Shown piece after piece: positions 44,826-53,718 of a stretch of 64,000 nucleotides of DNA; position 1 is the stretch's first letter; every line of letters begins with the position of its first letter. Below the pieces are notes generated by a model. That model saw nothing but the letters and a program-made list of their open reading frames with translations, had not been told where the DNA came from and ran no database searches. This DNA comes from Nocardia ignorata NBRC 108230 (GTDB lineage: Bacteria > Actinomycetota > Actinomycetes > Mycobacteriales > Mycobacteriaceae). Made by a program: the position numbers and the translations under genes. The stretch lies in contig NZ_BDBI01000028.1 of the NCBI RefSeq assembly GCF_001612905.1, positions 1 to 64,000 of the forward strand, given 5' to 3'.

Positions 44826-45911
44826 ATGGGCGTCAGGACAGTGGCACGACGGCTGGTCGTCGCCGTTGCGGCGGTCGTCGTCATTGCGTCGTGTGCGAAC
44901 GAGCAGGCGAGCGCACCGACCTCGCCGATCGCCTCTTCGACCGCGCCGAGCCGGTCCGAGGGCGTACCCGATCTCGGGGTGCCCGAGGTGGTCGCGCAGG
45001 GAATCGAGGTGCCGTGGGGACTGGCCTTCCTCCCCGACGGCACCGCATTGGTTGCCGAACGGGACTCCGGGCAAATTCTGCGGGTGGTACCGGGCCGCAC
45101 TCCTGAGCCGTTCTTCGAGGTGCCGGGGGTGGTGGCGCGCGGGGAGGGCGGCCTGCTCGGTCTCGCCGTCCGCGACGACTACGTGTACGCCTACTTCACC
45201 GCGTCCGACGACAATCGCATCGTCCGATTCCGGCCGGGCGGACCGGTGGAGGTGGTGTTCAGCGGAATCGCCAAGGCGGGCAACCACAATGGCGGGCGCA
45301 TCGCCTTCGGGCCCGACGGAATGCTGTACGTGGGCACCGGGGATGCCGGGCAGCCGTCGCGGTCGCAGGATCCCGGCAGTCCGAACGGCAAGATTCTGCG
45401 GCTGACAGCCGAGGGTGCGCCCGCGCCGGGAAATCCGACGCCCGGTTCACCGGTGCTGAGCACGGGTCACCGCAATGTGCAGGGCTTGGCCTGGGACCGG
45501 ACCGGCACGCTGTACGCGGCGGAGTTCGGGCAGAACCGCCTCGACGAGATCAACCGCATCGAACCCGGCCGCGACTACGGGTGGCCCGACGTCGAAGGCG
45601 GGGGCGGCGCCGACCGGGGTTTCACCGATCCGCTGCTCACCTGGTCGACCGACGAGGCCTCACCATCGGGTATCGCCATCGCGGGCGACACCCTCTACGT
45701 CGCCGCCCTGCGCGGCGAAAGGCTCTGGACGGCAACCCTTTCCGGTGCAGACCTGACCGCGCCCCGCGACTACCTGCGCGACACCTACGGCCGCCTGCGC
45801 ACAGTCGCGGTCGCCCCCGACGGCGCCCTCTGGCTCACCACCTCCAACACCGACGGCCGCGGCGACCTCCGCGACGGCGACGATCGGATCCTGCGCTTCC
45901 CGGCCCGCTGA
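44826..45911 (+). CDS. PQQ-type glucose/sorbosone dehydrogenase-like lipoprotein
   Basis: 361 aa. Signal sequence with lipobox VIASC, a Ser/Pro/Ala linker, then a six-bladed propeller: VPWGLAFLPDGTALVAERD, GNHNGGRIAFGPDGMLYVGTGDAG (His of the soluble GDH active site), STGHRNVQGLAWD, PGRDYGWPDVEG. Members oxidise sugars with PQQ outside the membrane or are adhesive; no PQQ genes are in the window. Confidence 0.88.
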   Translation: MGVRTVARRLVVAVAAVVVIASCANEQASAPTSPIASSTAPSRSEGVPDLGVPEVVAQGIEVPWGLAFLPDGTALVAERDSGQILRVVPGRTPEPFFEVPGVVARGEGGLLGLAVRDDYVYAYFTASDDNRIVRFRPGGPVEVVFSGIAKAGNHNGGRIAFGPDGMLYVGTGDAGQPSRSQDPGSPNGKILRLTAEGAPAPGNPTPGSPVLSTGHRNVQGLAWDRTGTLYAAEFGQNRLDEINRIEPGRDYGWPDVEGGGGADRGFTDPLLTWSTDEASPSGIAIAGDTLYVAALRGERLWTATLSGADLTAPRDYLRDTYGRLRTVAVAPDGALWLTTSNTDGRGDLRDGDDRILRFPAR

Positions 45912-46037
45912 GCGACCCATCGATATTTCGATGTCCGATATCGGCAAGCCTATTGGTCATCGGATGCGGCCCGGCCTACCTTCGGGTGGCGGAACCGTTC
46001 GACAGGCGGTCTCCCCACTGAGCCCGAAGGAGCTTCG

Positions 46038-46733
46038 ATGGCTAAATTTCTGTTCGTGATGACCGGCGCGGATCACTGGACCCTGGCCGACGGCACCGAG
46101 CACCCCACCGGCTACTGGGCCGAGGAATTCGTGGCACCCTACGAGGCCTTCACGGGGGCGGGCCACCAGATCGTGGTCGCCACCCCGGGTGGTGTCGTAC
46201 CACCCGTCGACACGGGCAGCCTCGAGGCGGAGGTCAACGGCGGCGCCGCCGGTGCACAGCGCGTCAGGGAGGTGATCGAGGGCGCGAAGGAGCTGCACGA
46301 TCCGGTGCGGCTGGAAGATGTCGACCTGGCCGAATTCGATGCCGTCTATTATCCGGGCGGCCACGGCCCGATGGAAGACCTTGCGGTGAACAAGGATTCG
46401 GGCGCACTCCTCAACGCCGCCCTCTCCTCTGGCAAGCCCCTGGCGGTCGTCTGCCACGCACCCGCCGCGCTGCTGGCCACCACCGGCGACGCGGGCGTCT
46501 CGCCGTTCGCCGGGTACCGCCTCACCGGCTTCAGCAACGCCGAAGAATCCCAGGCCGGCCTCGCTGACAAGGCGAAATGGTTGCTCGAGGACCGCCTCGT
46601 CGCGCTCGGTGCCGACTACACCTCGGGCGAACCGTGGGCGCCGCACGTTGTCACCGACCGCAACCTGTTCACCGGTCAAAACCCCGCATCGTCGGCCCCG
46701 CTGGCCGCCGCGGTTCTCAAAGCTCTCGCCTGA
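46038..46733 (+). CDS. DJ-1/PfpI (Hsp31-like) protein
   Basis: 231 aa. Class I glutamine amidotransferase-like fold with the nucleophile Cys in AVVCHAPAALLAT and upstream YYPGGHGPMEDL; the insert and length match the Hsp31/glyoxalase III branch. A glyoxalase III or chaperone role is likely. CCGAAGGAG lies 7 bases before the ATG, and a hairpin follows the stop by 8 bases. Confidence 0.88.
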   Translation: MAKFLFVMTGADHWTLADGTEHPTGYWAEEFVAPYEAFTGAGHQIVVATPGGVVPPVDTGSLEAEVNGGAAGAQRVREVIEGAKELHDPVRLEDVDLAEFDAVYYPGGHGPMEDLAVNKDSGALLNAALSSGKPLAVVCHAPAALLATTGDAGVSPFAGYRLTGFSNAEESQAGLADKAKWLLEDRLVALGADYTSGEPWAPHVVTDRNLFTGQNPASSAPLAAAVLKALA

Positions 46734-46741
46734 AGCCGTTG

Positions 46742-46768
46742 CGGCCGTGGATTATTCGTCCACGGCCG
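46742..46768. terminator. Terminator after the DJ-1/PfpI gene
   Basis: Perfect 10-bp stem CGGCCGTGGA / TCCACGGCCG with a 7-base loop, then TT. Also at the 3' end of the convergent HxlR remnant. Confidence 0.75.
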
Positions 46769-46769
46769 T

Positions 46770-46989
46770 TCAGGCGCCGGCGGTGATGTCCCAGCGGGCC
46801 CGCGCCGACATCACCTCGGCGCCGTGCCCCGCCGATCAGCTCGGTGACTACCGGTACCGACCACTTGTCGCCGATCCGGTTCAGCACGTCGCGCACCTCG
46901 CACGCCGCGTGGCGCAGATCCGGTGCACACCGGTCGGCGACCAGCATCGTGCCACCGCCGGTCCGATCGAATTCGTCGTGTCGAAGCAT
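46770..46989 (-). pseudogene. HxlR-family regulator remnant
   Basis: The first ~50 codons read like an HxlR regulator (CEVRDVLNRIGDKWSVPVV TELIGG), then homology is lost; the recognition helix and wing are missing. In the shifted frame a short segment (HGAEVMSARARWDITAGA) ends in a stop exactly at the terminator, suggesting that an internal deletion joined two pieces. The original frame runs on through the terminator, which a real gene would not do. Confidence 0.6.
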
Positions 46990-47083
46990 GCGATTTTCCT
47001 GACCTCGGGCTATATCGCACCAGCTTGACGCCGCGAACAGCCCGGAACAACGACGATCTTCTCGCCGCAGCGGTAAGCCGGGC

Positions 47084-47626
47084 TTACCGATAGGAGGCTG
47101 CCTCGGCCGCTGTCGCGGCCTCGAGTACGAGTTCGGCGAACCGTTCCGGATGGATCAGAGGCAGATAGTGTCCGGCTCCGGCGACGACGATCAGGCGGCC
47201 GTCGCGGCACTGCCGCAGGAATCGGCGCTCCTGCACGCGGAAGTGATCGTGGCGGCCGTTGACCAGGGATATCGGCCCCGCATAGGAGCCGAGGGCGGCG
47301 AGCACGTCGAAGCCGCTCAGTTCCTCGACGACATCGGGGATGACCTCGGTCGCGATACCCGCGGTCTCGACGGCGCGGGCGACGGCCGGTGGAAGGACCC
47401 GGTCGAACACGCGTGAACTCGCCCGCTGGCCACCGTCGGGCTGTCGCGAAAGCACTCGATGCATCACAGCGAACGGTGTCATCAGAGTTCGCGTGGGCAC
47501 GCACGTCGAACCCGCGACCACGAGCCCCGCCACCTTCGCCGGAGCCATTTCCGCAGTGGCGATACCGACGTACCCGCCCAGCGAATGTCCTACGACCAGG
47601 GCGCGGCCGCCGAGGGAATCTATTGC
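47084..47626 (-). pseudogene. Alpha/beta hydrolase missing its N-terminal third
   Basis: The frame holds the nucleophile elbow VVGHSLGGYVG (around 47565-47600), the acid in NGRHDHF and the catalytic His in GAGHYLPLIHPE, but hydrolase homology stops at AIDSLGG (47626). No start codon precedes the elbow in frame; the first Met (47548) comes after it. Its 5' end abuts the 5' end of a divergent TetR gene within about 12 bp. Confidence 0.7.
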
Positions 47627-48193
47627 CCCGCCCCGGGCCCGCGAAAAGCCGAAACCATCTACCTCTGTGCTCTGGAGTTGCTGGCCCGGGACGGCTACGA
47701 CGACCTGACGATGGAGGCGGTCGCCCGGCGGTCCGGTGTCAACAAGACGACGCTCTACCGCTGGTGGCCGTCGAAAGACGCGCTGCTCGCCGCGGCGCTG
47801 ACTGTTGCCGCGCCCCTGCGCATTTCGATTCCCGACACCGGCACCTTCGAAGGCGACCTCACCGCGCTCGGGCTCGAGATCGGCCGTCTGCTGACCGCCG
47901 AGGACACCTCGCCCATCGTCACAGCGGTCCTGTCCGCGTCGGCTTCACGCCCCGAGCTCGCCTCGGTGGGGCATCGCTTCTTCAGCGATCGGCTCGAACG
48001 CGAGCAGGTGATCTTCGACCGCGCCGCCGCACGGGGTGAGATCCCGGCCGGACTAGATCCGGCGGTCGTCGTCGACCTGCTCGCAGGTTCGTTGTGGACG
48101 CATCTCGTGCTGCGCGGTGACGGGTTCAGCGAGTCGTATGTGCGCACGGTGGTTGGTGTCATCGTGCGCGGGACGAGCGCGCGTCCGGCGTGA
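47585..48193 (+). CDS. TetR-family regulator with a makeshift N-terminus
   Basis: 202 aa if started at ATG 47585. TetR homology begins at PRKAETIYLCALELLARDGY with HTH ARRSGVNKTTLYRWWPSKDAL and a complete C-terminal domain. The first 18 codons are the antisense of the neighbouring hydrolase elbow and are not TetR sequence; no ribosome-binding site precedes the ATG. The DNA-binding domain itself is complete, so the protein could still work if it is translated. Otherwise it is a recent pseudogene. Confidence 0.6.
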   Translation: MSYDQGAAAEGIYCPAPGPRKAETIYLCALELLARDGYDDLTMEAVARRSGVNKTTLYRWWPSKDALLAAALTVAAPLRISIPDTGTFEGDLTALGLEIGRLLTAEDTSPIVTAVLSASASRPELASVGHRFFSDRLEREQVIFDRAAARGEIPAGLDPAVVVDLLAGSLWTHLVLRGDGFSESYVRTVVGVIVRGTSARPA

Positions 48194-48202
48194 TGCGCTC
48201 GC

Positions 48203-48502
48203 TCATCGGCCGGTGCGCAGCCGCACGTGTGCGGTATCGCCCTCGGCCAGCTCTTCGGTCTGCAGGACCGGCTTCTTCATGGGCAGGATGTACGTGCCGC
48301 GCTTCTTGTCCGGGAACACCGATGTCGACCAGGTGGTCGCGCCGACAGAGACCGTGACCGGGACGGCGCCGAAACCGGGTCCGGTGCGGGGATGCCGGTC
48401 GGCGATATCGTCGGCGACCGGCTCTGGAACCGCGACGAAATGCCAGGTTGCGCCTGGTGCCTGCCAGACCTCGGCGGCGAATTCGTAGTCCCACGGCTTC
48501 AT
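48203..48502 (-). CDS. DUF1905 protein
   Basis: 99 aa. KPWDYEFAAEVWQAPGATWHFVAVP, GFGAVPVTVSVGATTWSTSVFP and YILPMKKPVLQTEEL match DUF1905, a small beta-barrel domain of unknown function often found beside YdeI-like proteins. ATG 48502 is chosen because upstream residues have no homology. It converges with the TetR gene 9 bp away. Confidence 0.85.
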   Translation of the reverse strand: MKPWDYEFAAEVWQAPGATWHFVAVPEPVADDIADRHPRTGPGFGAVPVTVSVGATTWSTSVFPDKKRGTYILPMKKPVLQTEELAEGDTAHVRLRTGR

Positions 48503-48665
48503 GCGCGCATGATAGCGCCGGGCACCGACAGATTCCGGTCGGCAACGGTGTTGTTGCGGGTTCGACTCGGTGTGGACCCGGGGAGGGTGGTGAGGTGGGA
48601 GCCGAGCGGCGGCGAAGTACTGTCTCGGGCGTTCATCAGCCCAGCAGGAACGACAGAGGAGACGA

Positions 48666-49214
48666 ATGTTCACCCGATATCGTCTGACCGGAGCCGTTGT
48701 TCTCGCCACCGCGTCGATCGGGCTCGTCCCGTTCGCCGCACCGGGCATAGCCGCGCCACCCGGTGCGAACCAGGCGGAGCCGATCATCACCTGCACCCAG
48801 AGCGGCACCGTCACGTGGGCGGGCGACGGGCTGGGGGAGAAGCCGACCCGCGTCGAATGGTCGGCCACCACCGAGTTCGCCGACTGCGCGGGGTCCGCCG
48901 TCGACGAGGGTGGGCCGTACCCGGTGAGCATGGCGGAGCAGGGCACCGAGGTGGCCTCCTGCGAGGGGAAGGTGACCGTCCACGAGGGCACGGGCACCAT
49001 CACCTGGTCCGACGGCAGCACGAGCACCACCAGCAGCAAAGCCGCGGGCAACCAGGCCAAGTCCAAAGGTGGTGGCCCGGCTACCTTCCCGATCACCATC
49101 GACTCCGGCACGCTCGCCGGGCACTCCGCTACCGACGACAACACCGTGACCACCGAACAAACCTGTCCCGGGGTCACCGAAGCGGCTCTGACCGGCACGT
49201 TCAGCGTGCACTGA
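48666..49214 (+). CDS. Secreted protein of unknown function
   Basis: 182 aa. Signal peptide (about 1-29, cleavage after GIAA or nearby) and a mature beta-rich domain with four Cys (ITCTQ, FADCAG, ASCEG, EQTCPG), probably two disulfides; Thr/Gly/Ser-rich. Similar exported proteins of about 150-180 aa are common in Nocardia and mycobacteria without assigned function. GAGGAGACGA lies before the ATG; a bidirectional hairpin follows. Confidence 0.8.
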   Translation: MFTRYRLTGAVVLATASIGLVPFAAPGIAAPPGANQAEPIITCTQSGTVTWAGDGLGEKPTRVEWSATTEFADCAGSAVDEGGPYPVSMAEQGTEVASCEGKVTVHEGTGTITWSDGSTSTTSSKAAGNQAKSKGGGPATFPITIDSGTLAGHSATDDNTVTTEQTCPGVTEAALTGTFSVH

Positions 49215-49219
49215 CACCG

Positions 49220-49252
49220 CGAGCGTCGCCGGAATCCCTCCGGCGACGCTCG
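49220..49252. terminator. Bidirectional hairpin terminator
   Basis: Perfect 14-bp stem CGAGCGTCGCCGGA / TCCGGCGACGCTCG with a 5-base loop, between the convergent secreted-protein and decarboxylase genes. No long T-run on either side. Confidence 0.75.
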
Positions 49253-49259
49253 TCCGGCA

Positions 49260-50750
49260 TCAGTTCGGCCCGGCGACGATATCGGCCCACTCGCTCAACA
49301 GCTGCCATGCTGTCGCCACGTGTTCGAGGCGGGTCGCGCAGCCGCCGATCGCCACGCGAAGAGCGAACTGCCCGCGAACCATGGTGTGCGACAACAGGAC
49401 CCGGCCCGTCGCGTTGACAGCGTCCAACAGGGCCCGGTTGACGTCGTCGGCGGCGCGCAGGCGGAAACAGATCACCGACAGCGGATGCGGCGCGAGCACG
49501 TCGAACCGGTCGTCGGCCTCGACCCATGCCGCGAACTGCTGCGCCGCCGACACGCTGTAGCGAATGTGCTCGCGCAAACCGGACGCTCCGTACCAGCGGA
49601 TCACCGCCCACAACTTCAGTGCCCGGAACCGGCGGCCCACCGGCAGTTGCCAATCCCGGTAGTCCACCACCGCACCGGACTCCGTCGCGCTGTTGCGCAG
49701 GTATTCCGGCAGTACCGACAGCACGTCCGTCAGCGCCGAGCGGTCGGCGAGGTAGCAGGCGTCGAATTCCAGGGCGGTGAGCAACCATTTGTGCGGATTG
49801 GTCGCGTAGGAATCGGCGAAGTCCGCCACGCCGTCGTTGACCCAGCGCAGCTCCGGGCACATCGCGGCCACGCCCGCGTACGCCGCGTCCACGTGCAACC
49901 AGGCGTCGAATTCGCGACAGACCGGGCCGATGAGGGCGACCGGATCGATGGCGCCCGTGGATGTGGTGCCGATCGTCGCCATCACCAGGGCGGGTGTCCG
50001 GCCGGCCGCGGCGTCGTGTGCCATCGCCGTACGCAGCGCCGTCGGGTCCATCGACAGGTCCGCGCGGGTGTCGACGAAGCGGATGGCGCTGGAACCGAGA
50101 CCCGTTATTCGCGTGGCCTTTTCGAAGCCGCAGTTCGCTTCGGCCGAGGTGTAGACGACGTAGCGGCCACGCTCGACGCCCGCGCGGGCGACCTGTCCGC
50201 GCGACGCCCGCTGCAGGGCGGCCAGCAGGGCGATCAGCATCGCGGTGCTCGCGCCGTCCTGCACCACACCGCCACCGCCGCCCGCGAAGGTGAAACGCTC
50301 GGGTAGCCCGATCAAACCGGCCAGCCAGTCGAGAACGAGCTGCTCCAGCTCGGTGCACGCCGGTGCGGTCTGCCAGAGCATGCCCTGCACGCCCAGACCG
50401 GAGATCAGCAGTTCGGCCAGCGCCGAGGGGCCCGACGCCCCGCTCGGGTAGTAGGCGAGGAAGCCGGGGTGCTGCCAGTGTGTCGAGCCGGGCACGACGA
50501 TCCGATCCATATCGGCGAGCAGTGCCTCGAACGGTTCGCCGGTCTCGGGCGGCTCGGCAGGCAGTTGTGCGCGGACCTCACCGGGACCGACGCTCGACCG
50601 CACCGGCAGCGACTCCACCCGTTCCCAGTAGTCGGCCACCCAGTCCACCACGGCCCGGCCGTGCGCCCGGAATTGGGCAGCCGTCATATGCGGGGGAGCG
50701 GGTGCGAGGACATGCTGATGTGCTGGAGCAACGCGCGGGGTGGTCGCCAC
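49260..50750 (-). CDS. PLP-dependent aromatic amino acid decarboxylase-like protein
   Basis: 496 aa, group II decarboxylase. HWQHPGFLAYYPSG, GMLWQTAPACTELEQLVLDWL, PLP Asp in HVDAAYAG (Asp288) and Schiff-base Lys in NPHKWLL (Lys321) match aromatic-amino-acid decarboxylases. The PLP-stacking His of the SDQAHSS motif is Asn206 here (TSAEANCGFEKA), and the SEA motif nearby reads STA. Activity may be altered, e.g. towards another substrate or towards aldehyde formation. GTG start at 50750. Confidence 0.88.
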   Translation of the reverse strand: MATTPRVAPAHQHVLAPAPPHMTAAQFRAHGRAVVDWVADYWERVESLPVRSSVGPGEVRAQLPAEPPETGEPFEALLADMDRIVVPGSTHWQHPGFLAYYPSGASGPSALAELLISGLGVQGMLWQTAPACTELEQLVLDWLAGLIGLPERFTFAGGGGGVVQDGASTAMLIALLAALQRASRGQVARAGVERGRYVVYTSAEANCGFEKATRITGLGSSAIRFVDTRADLSMDPTALRTAMAHDAAAGRTPALVMATIGTTSTGAIDPVALIGPVCREFDAWLHVDAAYAGVAAMCPELRWVNDGVADFADSYATNPHKWLLTALEFDACYLADRSALTDVLSVLPEYLRNSATESGAVVDYRDWQLPVGRRFRALKLWAVIRWYGASGLREHIRYSVSAAQQFAAWVEADDRFDVLAPHPLSVICFRLRAADDVNRALLDAVNATGRVLLSHTMVRGQFALRVAIGGCATRLEHVATAWQLLSEWADIVAGPN

Positions 50751-51078
50751 CGATCAGAGGGTAGAGGTCCGCCGCGCCGATCCACCGCGCTGCGAGGCGT
50801 GTCGGCGCGGCCGACGCGGCGCTGAAACGGGTTCTCGTCCGGAAACGCAGGGATCCGGTCCCGTTGAGCGGGTGAGTTGAGACACGAAAGTGGTTGTCGG
50901 GCAACGGGATTGCTACACTCCTGCCTGGTGGAGCGAGCGGCGGGGACCGCAGACCTCGACGCTCTCTCCACCTCCGATTGTGCTCCTCGGTCAGGACCTT
51001 TTCGAGTCGCTCCCGCCCCGTGCACGGGTCGATGGAACGCCGGTGTTTCGGTGGTTGCCGTCTGGGCAAGCGCACACC
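50751..51078. other. 328-bp intergenic region
   Basis: Between divergent decarboxylase and small-protein genes. A TACACT -10-like box at 50914-50919 lies about 160 bp before the 96-aa gene, implying a long leader if used; no clear -35, and no riboswitch or tRNA recognised. Nothing else seen. Confidence 0.4.
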
Positions 51079-51369
51079 ATGGCAACTGACGAGCAAAACG
51101 GCACCACACCGCCACCTGCGAGCGCGGCCGAGGACTTGGTCACCGTCGACATGTTGCGCGAGCTGCTCGGCGCCGACGATGCGCAAGCCTGCCTGGTTCT
51201 CGAAGGTGGACGGGTGCGGGTCGCTCCGGGATCAGAAGACCAGCAGAGCGGGATGGTCGTCGTCAGCCGGGCGGAGGTTGAGCGGCGGCTCGGCGCGAAC
51301 CCGGACCCGACCGCACTGACCGAACAGGCGGCCCTGCTGGACAGCGAAGTCCGCTTGCTGGGCGCCTGA
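51079..51369 (+). CDS. Small conserved protein of unknown function
   Basis: 96 aa. An N-terminal disordered stretch is followed by VTVDMLRELLGADDAQACLVLEGGRVRVAP and VVVSRAEVERRLG, which reads like a short alpha/beta domain. No family recognised, but codon use matches the neighbours. Long 5' leader (see 50751-51078). Converges with the acyl-CoA ligase gene. Confidence 0.6.
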   Translation: MATDEQNGTTPPPASAAEDLVTVDMLRELLGADDAQACLVLEGGRVRVAPGSEDQQSGMVVVSRAEVERRLGANPDPTALTEQAALLDSEVRLLGA

Positions 51370-51430
51370 TCGCTGTCGGCGACGTCGGGGATCTCGTCGT
51401 CGCCCACGCCGGCGCCCTGCGGATCGGCTC

Positions 51431-53236
51431 TCAGGCCCGGTACATGCCGTCGATCTCATCGGCGAATCGCTCGGCGACCACGTGCCGCTTCACCTTGAGC
51501 GTGGCGGTGAGTTCGCCCGACTCCTCGGTCAGGTCGCGGTCGAGGACGACGAACTTCTTGATGGATTCGGCATGGGAGACGGTGCTGTTGGTATCGTCGA
51601 TCGCCTGCTGCACCTCGGCGAGCAGCGCCGAATCGGTACGGAGATCGGCGACGGTCGCCTCGGCCGGTCGATCGGCCGCTTCCTTCCATGCGGTGAACGT
51701 CTCCGGGTCGATGGTGATGAGCGCGGTGATGAACGAGCGGCCGTCGCCGACCACCACTGCCTGCGAGATCAGCGCGTGCGAACGGATGCGATCCTCCATC
51801 GGGCCGGGGGAGACGTTCTTGCCGCCCGCCGTGACGAGGAGGTCCTTCTTACGTCCGGTGATCGACAGGAACCCGTCGTCGTCGATGGCGCCGAGGTCGC
51901 CGGTGCGCAACCACCCGTCGGACAGCGCGGCGGCGGTAGCTTCCTCGCTGCGCCAGTACCCGGCGAACACGACGCCACCGAACACCTCGATCTCGCCGTC
52001 CTCGGCGATGCGAACAGCGTTGCCGCCCAACGGTTGTCCCACTGTGCCGATCTTCACCGCACCCGGCACGTTCACACAGTGCGCGGCGGTGGATTCGGTC
52101 AGGCCGTAGCCCTCGTACACCGGAACACCGACACCTCGGAAGAAATGCCCGAGCCGAGGCGTCAACGCGCCGCCGCCGGAAATGACGAACTCGCAATCAC
52201 CACCCAGCGCGGCCCGCAGCGGGGTGTACACCAGCCGGTCGCACAGGGCGTACTCGGCACGCAGCAGCAGCGAGGGCGTGCGCGCGAATCCGCCGGTGTG
52301 GTCGAGGTTTTCACTCCACCGGACCGCGGTCTGTTCGGCGAACCGGAAGACGGCCGCCTTGATCCTGCCGCCGTCGCGTGCCTTCTTCTCGGCGCCGTCG
52401 CGCACCTTCTCGAACACTCGTGGCACGCCGAGGATCGTGTGCGGGCGGAAGCGGGTGAACTGACCGGTGATGGTCTTGAAATCCGCCCAGTGCGCCTGCG
52501 TCATCCCGGCCTCGAACGCGGCCAGCGACACCGCCCTGGCCAGCACATGCGCGAGCGGCAGGAAAGTGAGCATCCGCTGTCCCGGGCGGGCGACCTCACC
52601 GATACTCGCGGTCAGGATGCCGCGCACCTCCGACAGGAAGTTGCGATGGGTGAGCATGCAGCCTTTGGGACGACCGGTGGTGCCGGAGGTGTACACCAGC
52701 GAGGCGAGGCCGTCGGCGCGCAGGCCCTCGAGCCGTTCCCGCAGGCAGTCGTCGGAGCGGTCGGTGCCCTCGGCGATCAGCAGCGCCTCGGCGCCGTCGT
52801 CGATGACCAGGGACCGGCGCAGCGTTGCCGGTGCGTTCGCGAGCAGATCCTTGTGCCGGGCGGTCTCCACGATGGCGAGCGCCGCACCGGAATCCTCGAG
52901 GATCCACCGCACCTGTTCGGCGGAGGACGAGTCGTAGACGGGAACGGTTACCGCGCCGGCGGCCCAGATCGCGAAATCGAACAGCGTCCACTCGAAGCGT
53001 GTCGCCGACGCGAGTACCACCCGATCGCCCGCCTGAATGCCGTTGGCGATCAAGCCTTTCGCCACCGTGGACACCAGCCGCGCGAACTCGGCCGCGGTGA
53101 CGTCGACCCAGCGGTCCCCGACGGGACGGGAGAACAGCACCCGCCGCGGGAACTGTTCGGCCTGGGTGTAGACCGAGCCGACGATGGTCTCGTCCTCGGC
53201 GATGGTGAACGTGGCCGGCGTGGTGAACTCACGCAT
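51431..53236 (-). CDS. Long-chain acyl-CoA ligase (FadD15-like)
   Basis: 601 aa. AMP-binding motifs: SLVYTSGTTGRPKGCMLTH (P-loop), YGLTESTA, WLRTGDLGAIDDDGFLSITGRKKDLLVTAGG, and the C-terminal Lys region TATLKVKRHVV. Length and motifs place it with the FadD15 long-chain ligases. ATG 53236 with GGAGG 6 bases upstream is preferred over TTG 53248. Overlaps the MarR gene by 8 bases. Confidence 0.92.
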   Translation of the reverse strand: MREFTTPATFTIAEDETIVGSVYTQAEQFPRRVLFSRPVGDRWVDVTAAEFARLVSTVAKGLIANGIQAGDRVVLASATRFEWTLFDFAIWAAGAVTVPVYDSSSAEQVRWILEDSGAALAIVETARHKDLLANAPATLRRSLVIDDGAEALLIAEGTDRSDDCLRERLEGLRADGLASLVYTSGTTGRPKGCMLTHRNFLSEVRGILTASIGEVARPGQRMLTFLPLAHVLARAVSLAAFEAGMTQAHWADFKTITGQFTRFRPHTILGVPRVFEKVRDGAEKKARDGGRIKAAVFRFAEQTAVRWSENLDHTGGFARTPSLLLRAEYALCDRLVYTPLRAALGGDCEFVISGGGALTPRLGHFFRGVGVPVYEGYGLTESTAAHCVNVPGAVKIGTVGQPLGGNAVRIAEDGEIEVFGGVVFAGYWRSEEATAAALSDGWLRTGDLGAIDDDGFLSITGRKKDLLVTAGGKNVSPGPMEDRIRSHALISQAVVVGDGRSFITALITIDPETFTAWKEAADRPAEATVADLRTDSALLAEVQQAIDDTNSTVSHAESIKKFVVLDRDLTEESGELTATLKVKRHVVAERFADEIDGMYRA

Positions 53237-53684
53237 GCTCGCCTCCAAGGGGCTGGTCGGGTCGCTGGAATCGCCGCAAGGCGTGCGCGAAGTCGGTGAT
53301 GTCGTCGGCAGTCCAGTCGCTCATCCGCTCCTCGAGCAGCATGAGGTCGTGTTCGATCGCCGCTCGATGCGCGCGGCGGCCCGACGCGGTGAGCGTGAGC
53401 GGGTAGCCCGCACGGGAATTTCCCTCGCCCGCCGCCACCCAGCCCGCGTCGACGCAGGTCCGCAGCTGTCGTGACACCGTCGAGCGGTGCACGCCGAACG
53501 CTTCGGCCAGCTCGGTGGCACGACAGCCCGGATTCCGTTCGATGTAGGACAGCGCCGATCGCTGCGCGAACGACGGTATCCCCTCCGACGCGGGCCGCGC
53601 CGCGATGGCTTCGCGGACGATCTGCGTGAGCGCGTCGTGCACCGCGACGAGCTCGGGCGACCATCCACCCGACTGGTGTTGCAT
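53229..53684 (-). CDS. MarR-family regulator
   Basis: 151 aa. Winged helix CRATELAEAFGVHRSTVSRQLRTCVDAGWVAA with wing SRAGYPLTLTASGRR. It overlaps and precedes the acyl-CoA ligase and probably controls it; the ligand might be an acyl-CoA or aromatic acid. Its ATG lies 6 bases after a TATAGT -10 box, so a leaderless message is likely. Confidence 0.87.
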   Translation of the reverse strand: MQHQSGGWSPELVAVHDALTQIVREAIAARPASEGIPSFAQRSALSYIERNPGCRATELAEAFGVHRSTVSRQLRTCVDAGWVAAGEGNSRAGYPLTLTASGRRAHRAAIEHDLMLLEERMSDWTADDITDFAHALRRFQRPDQPLGGEHA

Positions 53685-53690
53685 GACGCA

Positions 53691-53709
53691 ACTATATCCC
53701 CGGCCGGGG
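53691..53709 (-). promoter_or_regulatory. -10 box and palindrome before the MarR-fadD operon
   Basis: Minus strand: TATAGT at 53696-53691, 6 bases before the ATG. Just upstream lies the perfect palindrome CCCCGGCCGGGG (53698-53709), which could be the autoregulatory operator. Confidence 0.5.
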
Positions 53710-53718
53710 CCTAGCTGT

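Noticed and set aside
45921-45943. Inverted repeat CGATAT / ATATCG after the sugar dehydrogenase gene
   Set aside because: Only six base pairs with an 11-base loop; neither clearly a terminator nor an operator.
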